Numbered from the stretch's first letter, positions 14,758 through 23,202 are shown. The stretch is 36,010 nt of DNA from Litoribacterium kuwaitense (GCF_011058155.1 NZ_JAALFC010000016.1:1-36010), one strand, 5' to 3'. Notes: generated by a model from the sequence alone, not told the origin. Numbers and translations: made by a program.

Positions 14758-15567
14758 GTGACACAAGCTTTGAAAAAACTATCGACTGCAGAGAAGGAAG
14801 CCTTTGAAAAAGAAGGGTATGTCATCATTCGCGGCTTGTTTTCTGAGGAAGATGTTAAGCGCATTCATGACCTTTTTGAAGAGATCAGTCATCAAACCAT
14901 TCCAGGGCATTTTGAGCCTGATTTTTCGGCAGAACAGAACGATCCGCTAAAACGTTATCCGCGTGTGATGCATCCACATCGCTTTAACGAAGTAGCACGT
15001 GATTATATGCTTCATCCTGGAGTGTTTGATGTGTTGGAAGATTTGTATGCAGAGGATGTGCTCGCCGCTCAGAGCATGTTTTATTATAAGCCACCAGGCT
15101 CTAAGGGGCAGGCACTGCACCAAGATAACTTTTACTTGAAAGTGCAGCCAGGGAACTGTGTGGCTGCGTGGACGGCAATTGATGATGTTGATGAAGAAAA
15201 TGGCGGGCTACTCGTTGTGCCGCAAACGAATGAGGATGAGATTGTCTGCCCAGAATTGGCTGATCGTTCTGAATCATTTACCCATCATTATGTGAAGCCG
15301 CCTGAAGGAAAGAAAGCAGTACCAGTGAATATGAAAGCTGGTGATGTGCTTTTCTTCAACGGCAACTTAATCCACGGTTCTTATCGTAATAAAACGAAGG
15401 ATCGTTACCGGAGAGCTTTTATTTGCCATTATGCGAATGGATCAGCCGAAGAAATTAGCAAGCATTATAACCCGCTGTACAGAAGAGATGGTCAAACGCT
15501 CGATTTAAAAGGGAACCCAGACGGCGGACCATGTGGTGTTGAATTTGAAGATGTCTACCCTCATTAA
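14758..15567 (+). CDS. Phytanoyl-CoA dioxygenase (PhyH) family Fe(II)/2-oxoglutarate oxygenase
   Basis: A 269-residue cytosolic oxygenase. The facial triad is visible: HQD near residue 120 (ALHQDNFYLKV) and a distal His near 205 (NGNLIHGSYRNK). The Arg-containing DRYRRAF after it would bind 2-oxoglutarate. The N-terminal EGYVIIRGLFSEEDV is a family hallmark. The GTG start at 14758 follows AAAGGAGG. The downstream TIM-barrel gene starts inside its 3' end, so the two act as a pair. Bacterial PhyH proteins hydroxylate very varied small molecules. The isomerase partner suggests a sugar or polyol derivative, but the substrate is unknown. Confidence 0.85.
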   Translation: MTQALKKLSTAEKEAFEKEGYVIIRGLFSEEDVKRIHDLFEEISHQTIPGHFEPDFSAEQNDPLKRYPRVMHPHRFNEVARDYMLHPGVFDVLEDLYAEDVLAAQSMFYYKPPGSKGQALHQDNFYLKVQPGNCVAAWTAIDDVDEENGGLLVVPQTNEDEIVCPELADRSESFTHHYVKPPEGKKAVPVNMKAGDVLFFNGNLIHGSYRNKTKDRYRRAFICHYANGSAEEISKHYNPLYRRDGQTLDLKGNPDGGPCGVEFEDVYPH

Positions 15568-16417
15568 GCAAAAACTAGACGTTCAAATGGCTTGGTGGAC
15601 GCTCTCTGGCATGGGGGATGAAGCGGGCGAGTGGAGTGATGAAGAAAAAATCAAGCGTGTGGCAGAAGATGGATTTACGGGGATCAATGGGTTTTTGCCG
15701 CCACCGGAAAAGGCAAGCCAATGGCAGGAATGGATGGAACAGCATAGCCTTACTTTCAGTATCAATGCCTATCCGACCAATGCCCATGACATGGAAGCTT
15801 TTTTAGATAAGGCGCTTGAATATTCGGGAGACATTAGCTTGATCAATGCACAAGTGAAGGCCCCTTTTTGTACAGGAGAACATGCGATTGCACTTCTCGA
15901 CCGAATTCACACATTATCAAGACAGGCGAAATTGCCTGTCTTGGTAGAAACACACCGTGGAACAATTACACAAGACCTATTGCGAACGGTAGAGTATGTA
16001 GAGAGACTACCCGACCTGCCATTAACGATTGATTTTTCTCATTACGTACTGACAGGAGAAATGCACGTCGTCTCTCAAGAAGCAGAAGTGTATTTTCAAC
16101 GGTTGTTACAGCAGACTGAGTGCATCCATGGGCGAATTTCAAACGGTGAACAGATTCAAGTTCGTTTGAACGCGGACGGTGGACATGAACGTTTAAACGA
16201 CTTTTCACACTGGTGGCAATCTGGAATGAGAGCGTGGCGAACCCGTCACTCTTCAGGGTGTTTTCCCTTTGTTTGTGAATTAGGTCCGCCACCGTATGCG
16301 TTGGTTGACGAAGCGACGGATGAGAAGGCGATTCGTTGGAAACAATCTTTACAGCTCGCAGACATCGCTAGACGTCTATGGAAAGACATTGATGAGGAAG
16401 TCTCAGTGAGCGTATAA
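15551..16417 (+). CDS. Sugar phosphate isomerase/epimerase-like TIM-barrel protein
   Basis: A 288-residue protein of the xylose isomerase-like TIM-barrel family. Visible pieces are DGFTGINGFLPPP near residue 38, VLVETHRGTITQD near 134 with a probable Glu ligand, LTIDFSHYV near 162 with Asp and His, and CELGPPPYAL near the end with Glu. The ATG at 15551 lies 17 nt inside the PhyH gene with only a weak ribosome site (GAAG), so coupled translation is likely. It probably processes the PhyH product or its precursor. A later ATG at 15587 is possible but has no ribosome site. Confidence 0.75.
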   Translation: MSTLIKQKLDVQMAWWTLSGMGDEAGEWSDEEKIKRVAEDGFTGINGFLPPPEKASQWQEWMEQHSLTFSINAYPTNAHDMEAFLDKALEYSGDISLINAQVKAPFCTGEHAIALLDRIHTLSRQAKLPVLVETHRGTITQDLLRTVEYVERLPDLPLTIDFSHYVLTGEMHVVSQEAEVYFQRLLQQTECIHGRISNGEQIQVRLNADGGHERLNDFSHWWQSGMRAWRTRHSSGCFPFVCELGPPPYALVDEATDEKAIRWKQSLQLADIARRLWKDIDEEVSVSV

Positions 16418-16566
16418 AGATAGAGATGAACTCTTCAAAAGCTGCTTCCCAAAACAGGAAATGTACGGTACAATTTCTTGGGAACATATGTGCCTTTCTT
16501 TGAATTGCAAGGCCCTTTGTTTCAATAGAAAAGAGAAACGTATTGGTGTTAGAAGGGGCGTTCTGT

Positions 16567-17034
16567 ATGACAGGAAAAACACATTTGTTCGGGGGAATTG
16601 CCGCAGGGGTTGCAGTCATTCAAGTGACAGATGCAGCGCCCGGACCGGTATTAATTTTAAGTACACTCTGTGCATTGCTGCCAGATATATGCCACAGAGG
16701 GTCCCGTATCGGTCGCAAGCTGAAAATTGTTTCGTGGCTCGTTAGCAGCCTTTTTGGTCACCGAACAGTGACGCACAGCTTGCTTTTCCTCGGCGTGGGC
16801 AGCTGGCTACTTTATTTATTTGCCCCTGATCCGGCCTATGCGTACGGCTACGCAGCTGGTGTCAGCAGTCATTTGTTGCTGGATGCATTGACGGCAAAGG
16901 GAATTCAGCTCTTTTGGCCTATTCCTTGGCGGATTCGTTTTCCACTGTACACGAAAACAGGTGGGGTCGTGGAGTGGTTCGTGCTCATGGCTTTAATTGG
17001 CTATATCGGCTATGCGGGTTTAGCTGTACAATAA
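16567..17034 (+). CDS. YdjM-like membrane-bound metal-dependent hydrolase
   Basis: A 155-residue protein with several membrane helices. Family motifs are clear: the N-terminal TGKTHLFGGIAAG; ALLPDICHRGS near residue 39, with Asp and His; the central FGHRTVTHSLLF near 64; and the YAAGVSSHLLLDALTAKGIQ block near 97. These histidines and aspartates are the proposed metal site. The start at ATG 16567 follows AGAAGGGG. E. coli YdjM is SOS-induced, but no LexA-type box was found here. It has its own transcription unit and ends at a strong terminator. Confidence 0.85.
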   Translation: MTGKTHLFGGIAAGVAVIQVTDAAPGPVLILSTLCALLPDICHRGSRIGRKLKIVSWLVSSLFGHRTVTHSLLFLGVGSWLLYLFAPDPAYAYGYAAGVSSHLLLDALTAKGIQLFWPIPWRIRFPLYTKTGGVVEWFVLMALIGYIGYAGLAVQ

Positions 17035-17037
17035 TGG

Positions 17038-17075
17038 AAAAACAGGTCTCTTCAATACGAAGGACCTGTTTTTTT
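17038..17075. terminator. Terminator between the YdjM-like gene and the convergent Ugp operon
   Basis: AACAGGTC (17041-17048) pairs with GACCTGTT (17063-17070), with A-rich and T-rich flanks, so it may stop transcription from both sides. Confidence 0.85.
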
Positions 17076-17094
17076 ATATCACAACAATTTAACG

Positions 17095-18126
17095 CTATTT
17101 TTGTGCTTCCACACGGATGAGTTGATCATAACCATAGATGCTCGCTAATTTTGCCGAATTGGTTTCGGAAACGGTAGATGCAAAACCGAGGGTTAACATT
17201 GCTCGATTTGGCGTATTTGGGTTTGGAAGATAAATGCTCATTCCTTCTGGTTCGCGAAAACGAAGGTCGCTTCCAGCTGAGATCAAGTGCTGATCGACGA
17301 CGGATCCATCAGCAAGATCGACAATGGTGATTTTCGTGTTGCCAGTTGGTTTTTCGGAATCTCCTTTTCCATAGGCATTTCCTTCTAATAAGTATAAGAA
17401 TCGTCCATAGGAAGCAAAGCCTTGAAAAGTCCCGAGACCGCTTGGCTGAGCGACATTGTAAATCGGCGTATCGTTATGCTGTTTTACTTGGTCCAAGGGG
17501 AAGACAGCAAAGTTGAATTGGCCATTTTCTCGGTAACGCATCGTTAAGTTTCCATACGCCATATCAATGTTGACGGTCGTACGATCAACGTCAGGGATAA
17601 GCTCGAATTTTTCCAGTTGAGGGTTGTCAGCATGTAGAATTTGCCCATCTTCAAAAGGAAATCTTGCTAGCTTTGATCCCCATCCGTGTTTGCCATCATT
17701 AGAAATGGCGTCGGTTTCCGTCCAAATAAACGTGTTGTCTCCTTCTGTTTCAATACCAATAGAAACACCGTGACCGAATTCTTTTAAAAACATATGTCCT
17801 TCTATTTCGCCCTGCAAGTTCAATTTCGTTAACGTGAGATCTCCTCGGAAGTCGCGGTCGCGACCACTTACTGGTTCATCCTCGTCGGGCAGCTGTTGCC
17901 CACCGGCCATCAACTGCACGGTATAGATGTGTTTGTTCACATGATCAAAAGCGAACGATTGAATGACAGTGTTATTGTGCAACGCTTTTTCGCGAATTAA
18001 TTCAGTGTCTTCTGAAGTTAAATCGAACATTTTTGACTGCTCAATTGGTGGCATGGCCAATGCTGTGTTTGGAAGTAGAAACAGTAGTGAAAGTGCAGCC
18101 ATGCTGTAACTGAAGATTTTTTTCAT
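17095..18126 (-). CDS. Secreted TagC/helveticin J-like protein
   Basis: A 343-residue exported protein. A signal peptide is visible (MKKIFSYSMAALSLLFLL, with a likely cut after ALA near residue 26). The mature part is rich in beta strands. It carries SFAFDHVNKHIYTVQLM, then LKEFGHGVSIGIE and FIWTETDA, the pattern I recognise from TagC/helveticin J-like proteins with a probable beta-propeller fold. TagC (DinC) is encoded in the B. subtilis wall teichoic acid locus; its activity is unknown. The ATG at 18126 overlaps the stop of the GDPD gene as ATGA, so it is the last gene of the Ugp/GDPD operon. This suggests extracellular binding or processing of a glycerophosphate polymer, an inference from context. 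Confidence 0.65.
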   Translation of the reverse strand: MKKIFSYSMAALSLLFLLPNTALAMPPIEQSKMFDLTSEDTELIREKALHNNTVIQSFAFDHVNKHIYTVQLMAGGQQLPDEDEPVSGRDRDFRGDLTLTKLNLQGEIEGHMFLKEFGHGVSIGIETEGDNTFIWTETDAISNDGKHGWGSKLARFPFEDGQILHADNPQLEKFELIPDVDRTTVNIDMAYGNLTMRYRENGQFNFAVFPLDQVKQHNDTPIYNVAQPSGLGTFQGFASYGRFLYLLEGNAYGKGDSEKPTGNTKITIVDLADGSVVDQHLISAGSDLRFREPEGMSIYLPNPNTPNRAMLTLGFASTVSETNSAKLASIYGYDQLIRVEAQK

Positions 18127-18854
18127 AAAGATTGCTCCTTTAATGCTGACGTCCATCGTACATACATTTCTTTAAATTTTGCTAAGTCATTCGTCGTACA
18201 TAAGATATCAGGATGTCGACTGAAAATCTCAAACTGCCAATCGGCATCGACAGGCCAGACGACGATTTGCACGCCTTCATTTCTACATTTTTGAACGTAT
18301 TCATCGGTTAGAAATTCAATTCGAACCGATAAGTATGTCGCGTTTATTTCCTTCATAAATGGGAAGACCGCCGGAGTGGCTCCTGTTTGAATAATGCCCA
18401 ATTCGATGTCGTTTGAAAGCTCACGCATTTTCATAATCGCGAAATGATCAAAGGAATTGACATAAACTTGATCAAGCATACCTGCATCCGTAATCTCCTT
18501 AAGCACTGCTTCTTCCAGGCCAGGATAACGATCCCCTTGTTGTTTTAGTTCAACGGCAACCTTCATACGATTTTTACAAAAAATCAAGCCTTCCTTAAGC
18601 GTCGGAATTTTTTCATCGCTTCCGACAGTGAGCGCTTGTAATTCGGCATATGTGAAATCTTTTATAAAGCCCTGTCCATTCGTCATCCGATCGACAGTGA
18701 TATCGTGCATTAAAATAGGGACGCCATCTTTGCTTAAATGAACATCAATTTCTACATATTCAAAATCGAGGTCAAAAGCAGCCCGGTACGCTGAAAGCGT
18801 GTTTTCAGCGTACTTCGTCGGGTAGCCACGGTGCGCAAGTGCTTTAATTTTCAA
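18123..18854 (-). CDS. ugpQ: Glycerophosphodiester phosphodiesterase (UgpQ-like)
   Basis: A 243-residue cytosolic enzyme without a signal peptide. It hydrolyses glycerophosphodiesters to glycerol phosphate plus alcohol. Catalytic features of the GDPD family are present: HRGYPTKYAENT at residues 8-19, VEIDVHLSKDG near 34-44, and MHDITVDRMTNG, with the second catalytic His, near 49. Later VAVELKQQ supplies another Glu ligand. It follows the binding-protein gene and overlaps the TagC-like gene, so imported diesters would be cleaved inside the cell. It has the same role as the GDPD at 32962-33729 but is clearly a different protein. Confidence 0.9.
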   Translation of the reverse strand: MKIKALAHRGYPTKYAENTLSAYRAAFDLDFEYVEIDVHLSKDGVPILMHDITVDRMTNGQGFIKDFTYAELQALTVGSDEKIPTLKEGLIFCKNRMKVAVELKQQGDRYPGLEEAVLKEITDAGMLDQVYVNSFDHFAIMKMRELSNDIELGIIQTGATPAVFPFMKEINATYLSVRIEFLTDEYVQKCRNEGVQIVVWPVDADWQFEIFSRHPDILCTTNDLAKFKEMYVRWTSALKEQSL

Positions 18855-18885
18855 GGTTAATCATCCTTTTTATAGAGGTTGTTGG

Positions 18886-20232
18886 TTACTGGCTTTCTTG
18901 GATCTTTTGATACTGCTGTAAAACTTCTGTCACTTCATCATTGGCTTGATCAAGGGCTTCATCAATCGTGAGAGAGCCTTCTAATATTTTTTCTACCTGA
19001 TCTTCAATAATAATGCGAATATCAGGATAGACGCCGATATAAGCACCTTGTGTTACCGGGGAGACCTCAGCCAAGTGAAGCTGGTCTAAGGTTGCTTGTA
19101 CTTGTGGATAATTCTCTAAATGTGTTTTGTACAATTCATTCTCATATACATCGGTACTGACAGGGTAATAGCCAGTATTTGTTGTCCACTTGACTTGTGT
19201 ATCCGGCTCTAGTAAATATTGGACAAAGTCCCAAGCGGCATGTTGGGTTTCTTCTGGAATGTCGTCAAAAATCCATAAAGATGCGCCGCCAATGACAGAT
19301 CCGTGCGGTTCAACCCCGTCAGCAACAGGGTATTTTGCAATGCCGAGATCAAAAGATGCATCTTCAATTGCTGGAACGGCATTGGAGGATGTATCAACGA
19401 TCATCGCTACCTTCCCGGCGAAAAATGATTCTTTGACGTCATCATTATTCCGTCCAAGGTTTACAAAAGTTCCTTGATCATACATCTCCTTAATCCACGT
19501 GATCGCTCGTTTCATTTCCTCATTATGAATTGTTGCTTCTGTCGGTGTACCGCTTCTCCCGTTTTCATTGTTAACGGTATATCCGCCTTGGTTAACGACA
19601 AGCTGTTCGTAATGCCAGCCGTAATTACGGATATTAATCCCATAGCGTTCAACTTCAGAGCCATTTTTCGTCGTGAGCAGCTCGGCCGCCTCGGCAAATT
19701 CACTATACGTATGTGGTGGATTTTCCGGATCAAGGCCGACTTCTTTAAAAGCATCTTTGTTGTAATAAACAACCGCAACAGAAGGGTTAAATGGCATAGA
19801 GTACAGCTTTCCGTCTACTTCATATCTGCCGAGAATCGCAGGTTCAAAGTTTTCTATATTAAAGTTATCTTGATCAATAAAGTCTTGCATCGGTTTAATT
19901 TCACCCATATCGATCATCGGTTTGGTCGATTCCTCGTTTAATTGCATAAGTGCTGGGACGTCATCTGTTCCAATCACTGAGTTAATTTTACTGAAGCCCT
20001 CACGATACGTTCCTTGAAACACTGGTTTGACAATGACTTCACTTTGTTCACTATTGTAATCTGTAATGATGTCTTCTAACACATTAAGATTGTTGCCGCT
20101 CATTGAGTGCCAAAAAGTGACGACCGTTTTTCCATCCTCTGTCATCGGTTCACTGCTTGAGGGATAACCACAGGCAGCGAGCAGTAGCGTAAAAACCAGC
20201 AATCCAACAATGTTCTGCAATTTCATTTTCAT
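18886..20232 (-). CDS. ugpB: Glycerophosphodiester/G3P ABC transporter binding lipoprotein (UgpB-like)
   Basis: A 448-residue extracellular lipoprotein. The signal peptide ends in the lipobox LLAAC near residue 20, with the Cys to be lipidated. The mature part follows family 1 binding proteins, with TVVTFWHSMSGNN and KPVFQGTYREG, which match the UgpB pattern (WHS, then a G.Y motif). The start is ATG 20232, or ATG 20226 with better spacing from GGAGG (20237-20241). It sits in an operon with two permeases upstream and GDPD downstream, which supports a glycerophosphodiester or glycerol phosphate ligand over a plain sugar. It differs considerably from the second UgpB in the window. Confidence 0.85.
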   Translation of the reverse strand: MKMKLQNIVGLLVFTLLLAACGYPSSSEPMTEDGKTVVTFWHSMSGNNLNVLEDIITDYNSEQSEVIVKPVFQGTYREGFSKINSVIGTDDVPALMQLNEESTKPMIDMGEIKPMQDFIDQDNFNIENFEPAILGRYEVDGKLYSMPFNPSVAVVYYNKDAFKEVGLDPENPPHTYSEFAEAAELLTTKNGSEVERYGINIRNYGWHYEQLVVNQGGYTVNNENGRSGTPTEATIHNEEMKRAITWIKEMYDQGTFVNLGRNNDDVKESFFAGKVAMIVDTSSNAVPAIEDASFDLGIAKYPVADGVEPHGSVIGGASLWIFDDIPEETQHAAWDFVQYLLEPDTQVKWTTNTGYYPVSTDVYENELYKTHLENYPQVQATLDQLHLAEVSPVTQGAYIGVYPDIRIIIEDQVEKILEGSLTIDEALDQANDEVTEVLQQYQKIQESQ

Positions 20233-20247
20233 CAAGCCTCCAGCGGA

Positions 20248-21063
20248 TTATTTTTGAGAATACGTCGTCAAGCCTTCTTGTAAATATTTGTGTCCTATCA
20301 GCAATATAATTAAGGTCGGGAGTAAAATGAGAATGATGCCGGCCATAATAATAGGAAAAGAGTTTTGCTCTTCTTGTGAGATAAGCATTTTTAAGCCAAT
20401 TTGCACGGTTCTTATCTCATTACTATTTGTCACAAGTAACGGCCATAAATATTGGTTCCACGTTGTAATAAAAGAATATGTGCCAATGGCGGCAAGCATA
20501 GGCTTGGACAAAGGCAAGACCATTTGCCAAAAAAAGCGGAAGCGTGAACAACCATCCAATTGCGATGCTTCGTGCAACTCCTTAGGTATCGTCATAAAAT
20601 GCTGTCTTAATAAAAAGATTCCCAATGTGAGAGCTAAATGAGGAACAATTAAGCCAGTGAAAGAATCGATCCACCCGAGTGTGATGATCGTGTCATAGTT
20701 AGGAATTATCGTCGCTTCCCACGGAATCATCATTGTTGATAAAACGAGCATAAAGAAAACACTCTTTCCAGGAAAGGGAATAAAGACAAATGCATATGCT
20801 GCTAAACTGCTAGTGATTAAATGACCAATTGTAACGATAGATGCAAAGAAGAAGCTATTTACAATAAACTTTAAAATCGGTACATCAATGATGACATCAA
20901 AATAATTTTGCAAGGTCAGTTCGGAAGGAATCAGAGATATCGCATTATTAAACGCATCCGGTTTCATGAGGCTGATTAAAAATGCATAGACAAAGGGAAA
21001 GAGCATGATGGCTGCAGATAGTAATAGCAATGTCTGTCTAAGGGCTTTTTCTTTTAAACTCAT
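20248..21063 (-). CDS. ugpE: ABC transporter permease UgpE-like
   Basis: A 271-residue membrane permease of the MalG/UgpE type with six helices. The EAA loop that contacts the ATPase reads ELHEASQLDGCSRFRFFWQMVLP around residues 163-185. It starts MSLKEKALRQTLLL and overlaps the upstream permease gene by 4 nt. It should form the channel with the UgpA-like protein. No ATPase is encoded in this operon, so it must borrow one. Candidates are UgpC at 28813 or a shared MsmX-type ATPase elsewhere. Confidence 0.88.
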   Translation of the reverse strand: MSLKEKALRQTLLLLSAAIMLFPFVYAFLISLMKPDAFNNAISLIPSELTLQNYFDVIIDVPILKFIVNSFFFASIVTIGHLITSSLAAYAFVFIPFPGKSVFFMLVLSTMMIPWEATIIPNYDTIITLGWIDSFTGLIVPHLALTLGIFLLRQHFMTIPKELHEASQLDGCSRFRFFWQMVLPLSKPMLAAIGTYSFITTWNQYLWPLLVTNSNEIRTVQIGLKMLISQEEQNSFPIIMAGIILILLPTLIILLIGHKYLQEGLTTYSQK

Positions 21064-21950
21064 TGATAATGCACCTTTTTCTCTCCAAATTTAAATTGAA
21101 AGTACGTGACAATTAAAATGACTAAGAAAAGGAATATCGCTTGTGCAGAAGCAGAACCGACATCGTAGCGAACAAATGCATCTTGATAAATGGAGTAAAC
21201 GATAAGGTTGGTTGAACCTGAAGGTCCTCCGCCAGTCATCAAATCAATTTGCGCAAATGATTGAAAGGAGCTAATGACTAAAATGACAGTGACGAAAAAC
21301 AAAACCGGTGAAAGCTGGGGGATTGTAATATTTTTGAATTGTCTCCACCAGCCTGCCCCGTCTATTTGTGCACTTTCATACAGCTCTTTTGGTATATTGT
21401 GTAATCCTCCGGTGAGTACGATGAAATTAAAACCAATGCTAATCCAAATGGTTGGGATAGAAATCGAGAAAAGCGCCCAATTTGAATCGATCAGCCAGCC
21501 TATTTTTTCAATTTTTAGCCAACTTAGCACCTCATTAAACAAGCCGTTTTCGGGGTGATAAAAGAAACGAAAGATAACAGCGCTTGCAGCGACTGAAACC
21601 CCTAATGTGTACGAAAAAATGATTTTATATATTTTTGCTCCTTTGAATTTGCCGTGTGCCAAGACGGCAAGAAACAATGAAATCATGATTGTTCCAGGGA
21701 CAATATATAAAATAAATAGCAGCGTAGCGATCATCGTTTCGATAAAATCAGGCGATTGGAGCATATCAACATAATTTTGTATGCCATTAAAAAACACCGG
21801 ATTTCTCTGCCGATCCGTAATAAAAAAACTTAAATAAAAAGTTTTCAATATTGGGTAAAATACAAAAATAATAAAGATAAGCAATGCAGGTGATAAGTAA
21901 AGCAAAGCGCTACGAAAATCTTTTCTTTTTGAATTCATTATCCTTGGCAT
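21060..21950 (-). CDS. ugpA: ABC transporter permease UgpA-like
   Basis: A 296-residue membrane permease of the MalF/UgpA type with six helices and the EAA loop ELYESAQIDGAGWWRQFKNITIP near residues 190-212. It is the first gene of the minus-strand operon. Starts are possible at ATG 21950 (directly after GAGAGG, too close) and ATG 21938 (12 nt from GAGAGG and 4 nt from an AAGG); the second is the better choice. It contains LIPTW-like helices and the usual NPVFFNGIQNY entry loop. It works with the UgpE-like permease. Confidence 0.88.
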   Translation of the reverse strand: MPRIMNSKRKDFRSALLYLSPALLIFIIFVFYPILKTFYLSFFITDRQRNPVFFNGIQNYVDMLQSPDFIETMIATLLFILYIVPGTIMISLFLAVLAHGKFKGAKIYKIIFSYTLGVSVAASAVIFRFFYHPENGLFNEVLSWLKIEKIGWLIDSNWALFSISIPTIWISIGFNFIVLTGGLHNIPKELYESAQIDGAGWWRQFKNITIPQLSPVLFFVTVILVISSFQSFAQIDLMTGGGPSGSTNLIVYSIYQDAFVRYDVGSASAQAIFLFLVILIVTYFQFKFGEKKVHYQ

Positions 21951-22029
21951 CCTCTCTATCCAAAGTAAGTTGATTGTTTATTTTTAATCATTTCAAGATT
22001 TTTTTGAGATTTATATGCAAATATGTGCT

Positions 22030-22067
22030 TATTAATGTTCTTAAATGTTCATTTAAACTCATTTTAA
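22030..22067 (-). promoter_or_regulatory. Weak PhoP-box-like repeats before the first Ugp operon
   Basis: Minus-strand TTAAAA, TTAAAT and TTTAAG are spaced 11 bp apart, with TTAATA one base off register. Bacillus PhoP boxes are TT(A/C/T)A(C/T)A-like repeats at 11-bp spacing. The region is AT-rich and overlaps the -10 of the better sigma-A promoter, so this may be chance or a repressor-type arrangement. Confidence 0.3.
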
Positions 22068-22089
22068 CTGGGCACCTATATGATGTCAA
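22061..22089 (-). promoter_or_regulatory. Sigma-A promoter of the first Ugp operon
   Basis: On the minus strand, a perfect -35 TTGACA (22084-22089), a 17-nt spacer and TAAAAT (22061-22066). An inverted repeat, AATTGT-CTAA-ACAATT (22092-22107), lies just upstream of the -35 and could be an activator site. Confidence 0.7.
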
Positions 22090-22107
22090 TGAATTGTCTA
22101 AACAATT

Positions 22108-22391
22108 TAATGAAAAGATAAATCAACCATAAACGAATATTTGTCTTGCAGCGTTTGTCAATGTATTCGCTTCTTTGTTACTTATATCCATATAAAATGA
22201 GGATGCCCTGCATTATCATAAGCTTACAATGTCCAGTTTTGTTTAAGGTCGATCAAGGGTAACGAATGATAAGGTGTTCATTCAAAGTAAAATCAAAAAT
22301 AATTGTTTAATGATCGAAAAAGTGTTAAAATATCTTAATACACTTTTCGAGCTTTGTGAATATACTATAGAGAAAGGAGGTTGGCCAAGCT
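22108..22391. other. Divergent intergenic region before the HD-domain gene
   Basis: AT-rich region of about 280 bp between the two divergent units. A TATACT at 22363-22368 may serve as -10 for the HD gene, but no good -35 was found. Nothing else could be supported. Confidence 0.4.
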
Positions 22392-22928
22392 ATGAGACAG
22401 GTTACACTGGAACAAGTGTTTTTACATCCGGTGGCACAGAAATATCTTGGGCGTTCGGGAATCGCTCATGCGATCACTGTAGCTGAAAATGCCTTGAGAC
22501 GCGCTCTTCGAGAAGGTGAAAATACTGACTTAGCGGTGAAAGCAGCCCTTCTTCATGATATAGGACATCACCAATGGTATAGAGATGGGCAATGGGACTA
22601 TCAGCTATATCGTCAAAATGATATTCATGCGATTAAGGGCGCGACGAGAGCGCATAAATTGCTTGTCCAGCTGGGTGAAAAACCGAGTGACGCAAAGGCC
22701 ATTGCTGTTGCTATCCTTTTGCATACAGATTCATATTTGCCGGAAGGATCTTTTGAACGGAGTCCATTGCAGCGGATCGTTCATGAAGCGGATGAAGCAG
22801 ATGAAGAGCCAGGAGGCGCGCATCATTATCGTCGTACCGATATGACCACAGCCTTGCAGCGCATTCGGCACCTTGATCGACTAGTTGACCGTTCGCTGAC
22901 AGACGCTAGGCAGCAGCAAACGAGCTGA
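22392..22928 (+). CDS. HD-domain metal-dependent phosphohydrolase
   Basis: A 178-residue cytosolic protein. The HD signature is seen as AHAITVAENALRR (first His near residue 25), LLHDIGHHQWYRDG (His-Asp near 54) and ILLHTDSYLPEG with READ-like VHEADEADE later. HD proteins hydrolyse phosphate esters of nucleotides or other molecules. The substrate is unknown. The ATG at 22392 follows AAAGGAGG. It is followed within about 10 nt by the promoter of the Mn riboswitch unit, so it forms its own unit. Confidence 0.85.
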   Translation: MRQVTLEQVFLHPVAQKYLGRSGIAHAITVAENALRRALREGENTDLAVKAALLHDIGHHQWYRDGQWDYQLYRQNDIHAIKGATRAHKLLVQLGEKPSDAKAIAVAILLHTDSYLPEGSFERSPLQRIVHEADEADEEPGGAHHYRRTDMTTALQRIRHLDRLVDRSLTDARQQQTS

Positions 22929-22937
22929 ATGGATTTA

Positions 22938-22966
22938 TTGACGCCATTATGATTTTTCGATATAGT
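22938..22966 (+). promoter_or_regulatory. Sigma-A promoter of the Mn riboswitch leader
   Basis: TTGACG (22938-22943), a 17-nt spacer and TATAGT (22961-22966). The predicted transcript starts about 7 nt downstream, just before the aptamer, so the riboswitch RNA has its own promoter right behind the HD gene. Confidence 0.75.
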
Positions 22967-22976
22967 AATAAAAATT

Positions 22977-23086
22977 AGTTCGGAACCTTTGTATAGGGGA
23001 GTAGCTCTTGCAGTAACGTCGTCAATTCGGGAGCGATCCCCGGCGTTGCTGGCAACGTTTGTTGTTTGCGAGACCTTTACCGTTTT
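22977..23086 (+). promoter_or_regulatory. yybP-ykoY manganese riboswitch
   Basis: The conserved blocks appear in order: AGGGGAGTAGCTC, then GTCGTCAATTCGGGAGCGAT, CCCCGGCGTTGCTGGCAACG and GCGAGACCTTTACC. The GGGGAGTAG and CGAGACC loops form the Mn2+ site in this class. The 3' block is also the 5' arm of a terminator, so Mn2+ binding should prevent termination and turn expression on. Confidence 0.9.
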
Positions 23087-23107
23087 TTCGGTGAGGTCTC
23101 TTTTTTT
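23070..23107 (+). terminator. Mn riboswitch terminator
   Basis: GAGACCTTTACCG (23070-23082) pairs with CGGTGAGGTCTC (23089-23100), with one unpaired base, and seven T follow. It overlaps the last conserved aptamer block, so the two structures exclude each other. Confidence 0.9.
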
Positions 23108-23202
23108 AGGCATACCTGTGAGGTCTTTTCTGGGTGGCATAAGAATGGAATAGATGTAAAACGTTTGCGTTGTGGAGACTGAAAGTGAAAGAGGTGTCAG
23201 TG

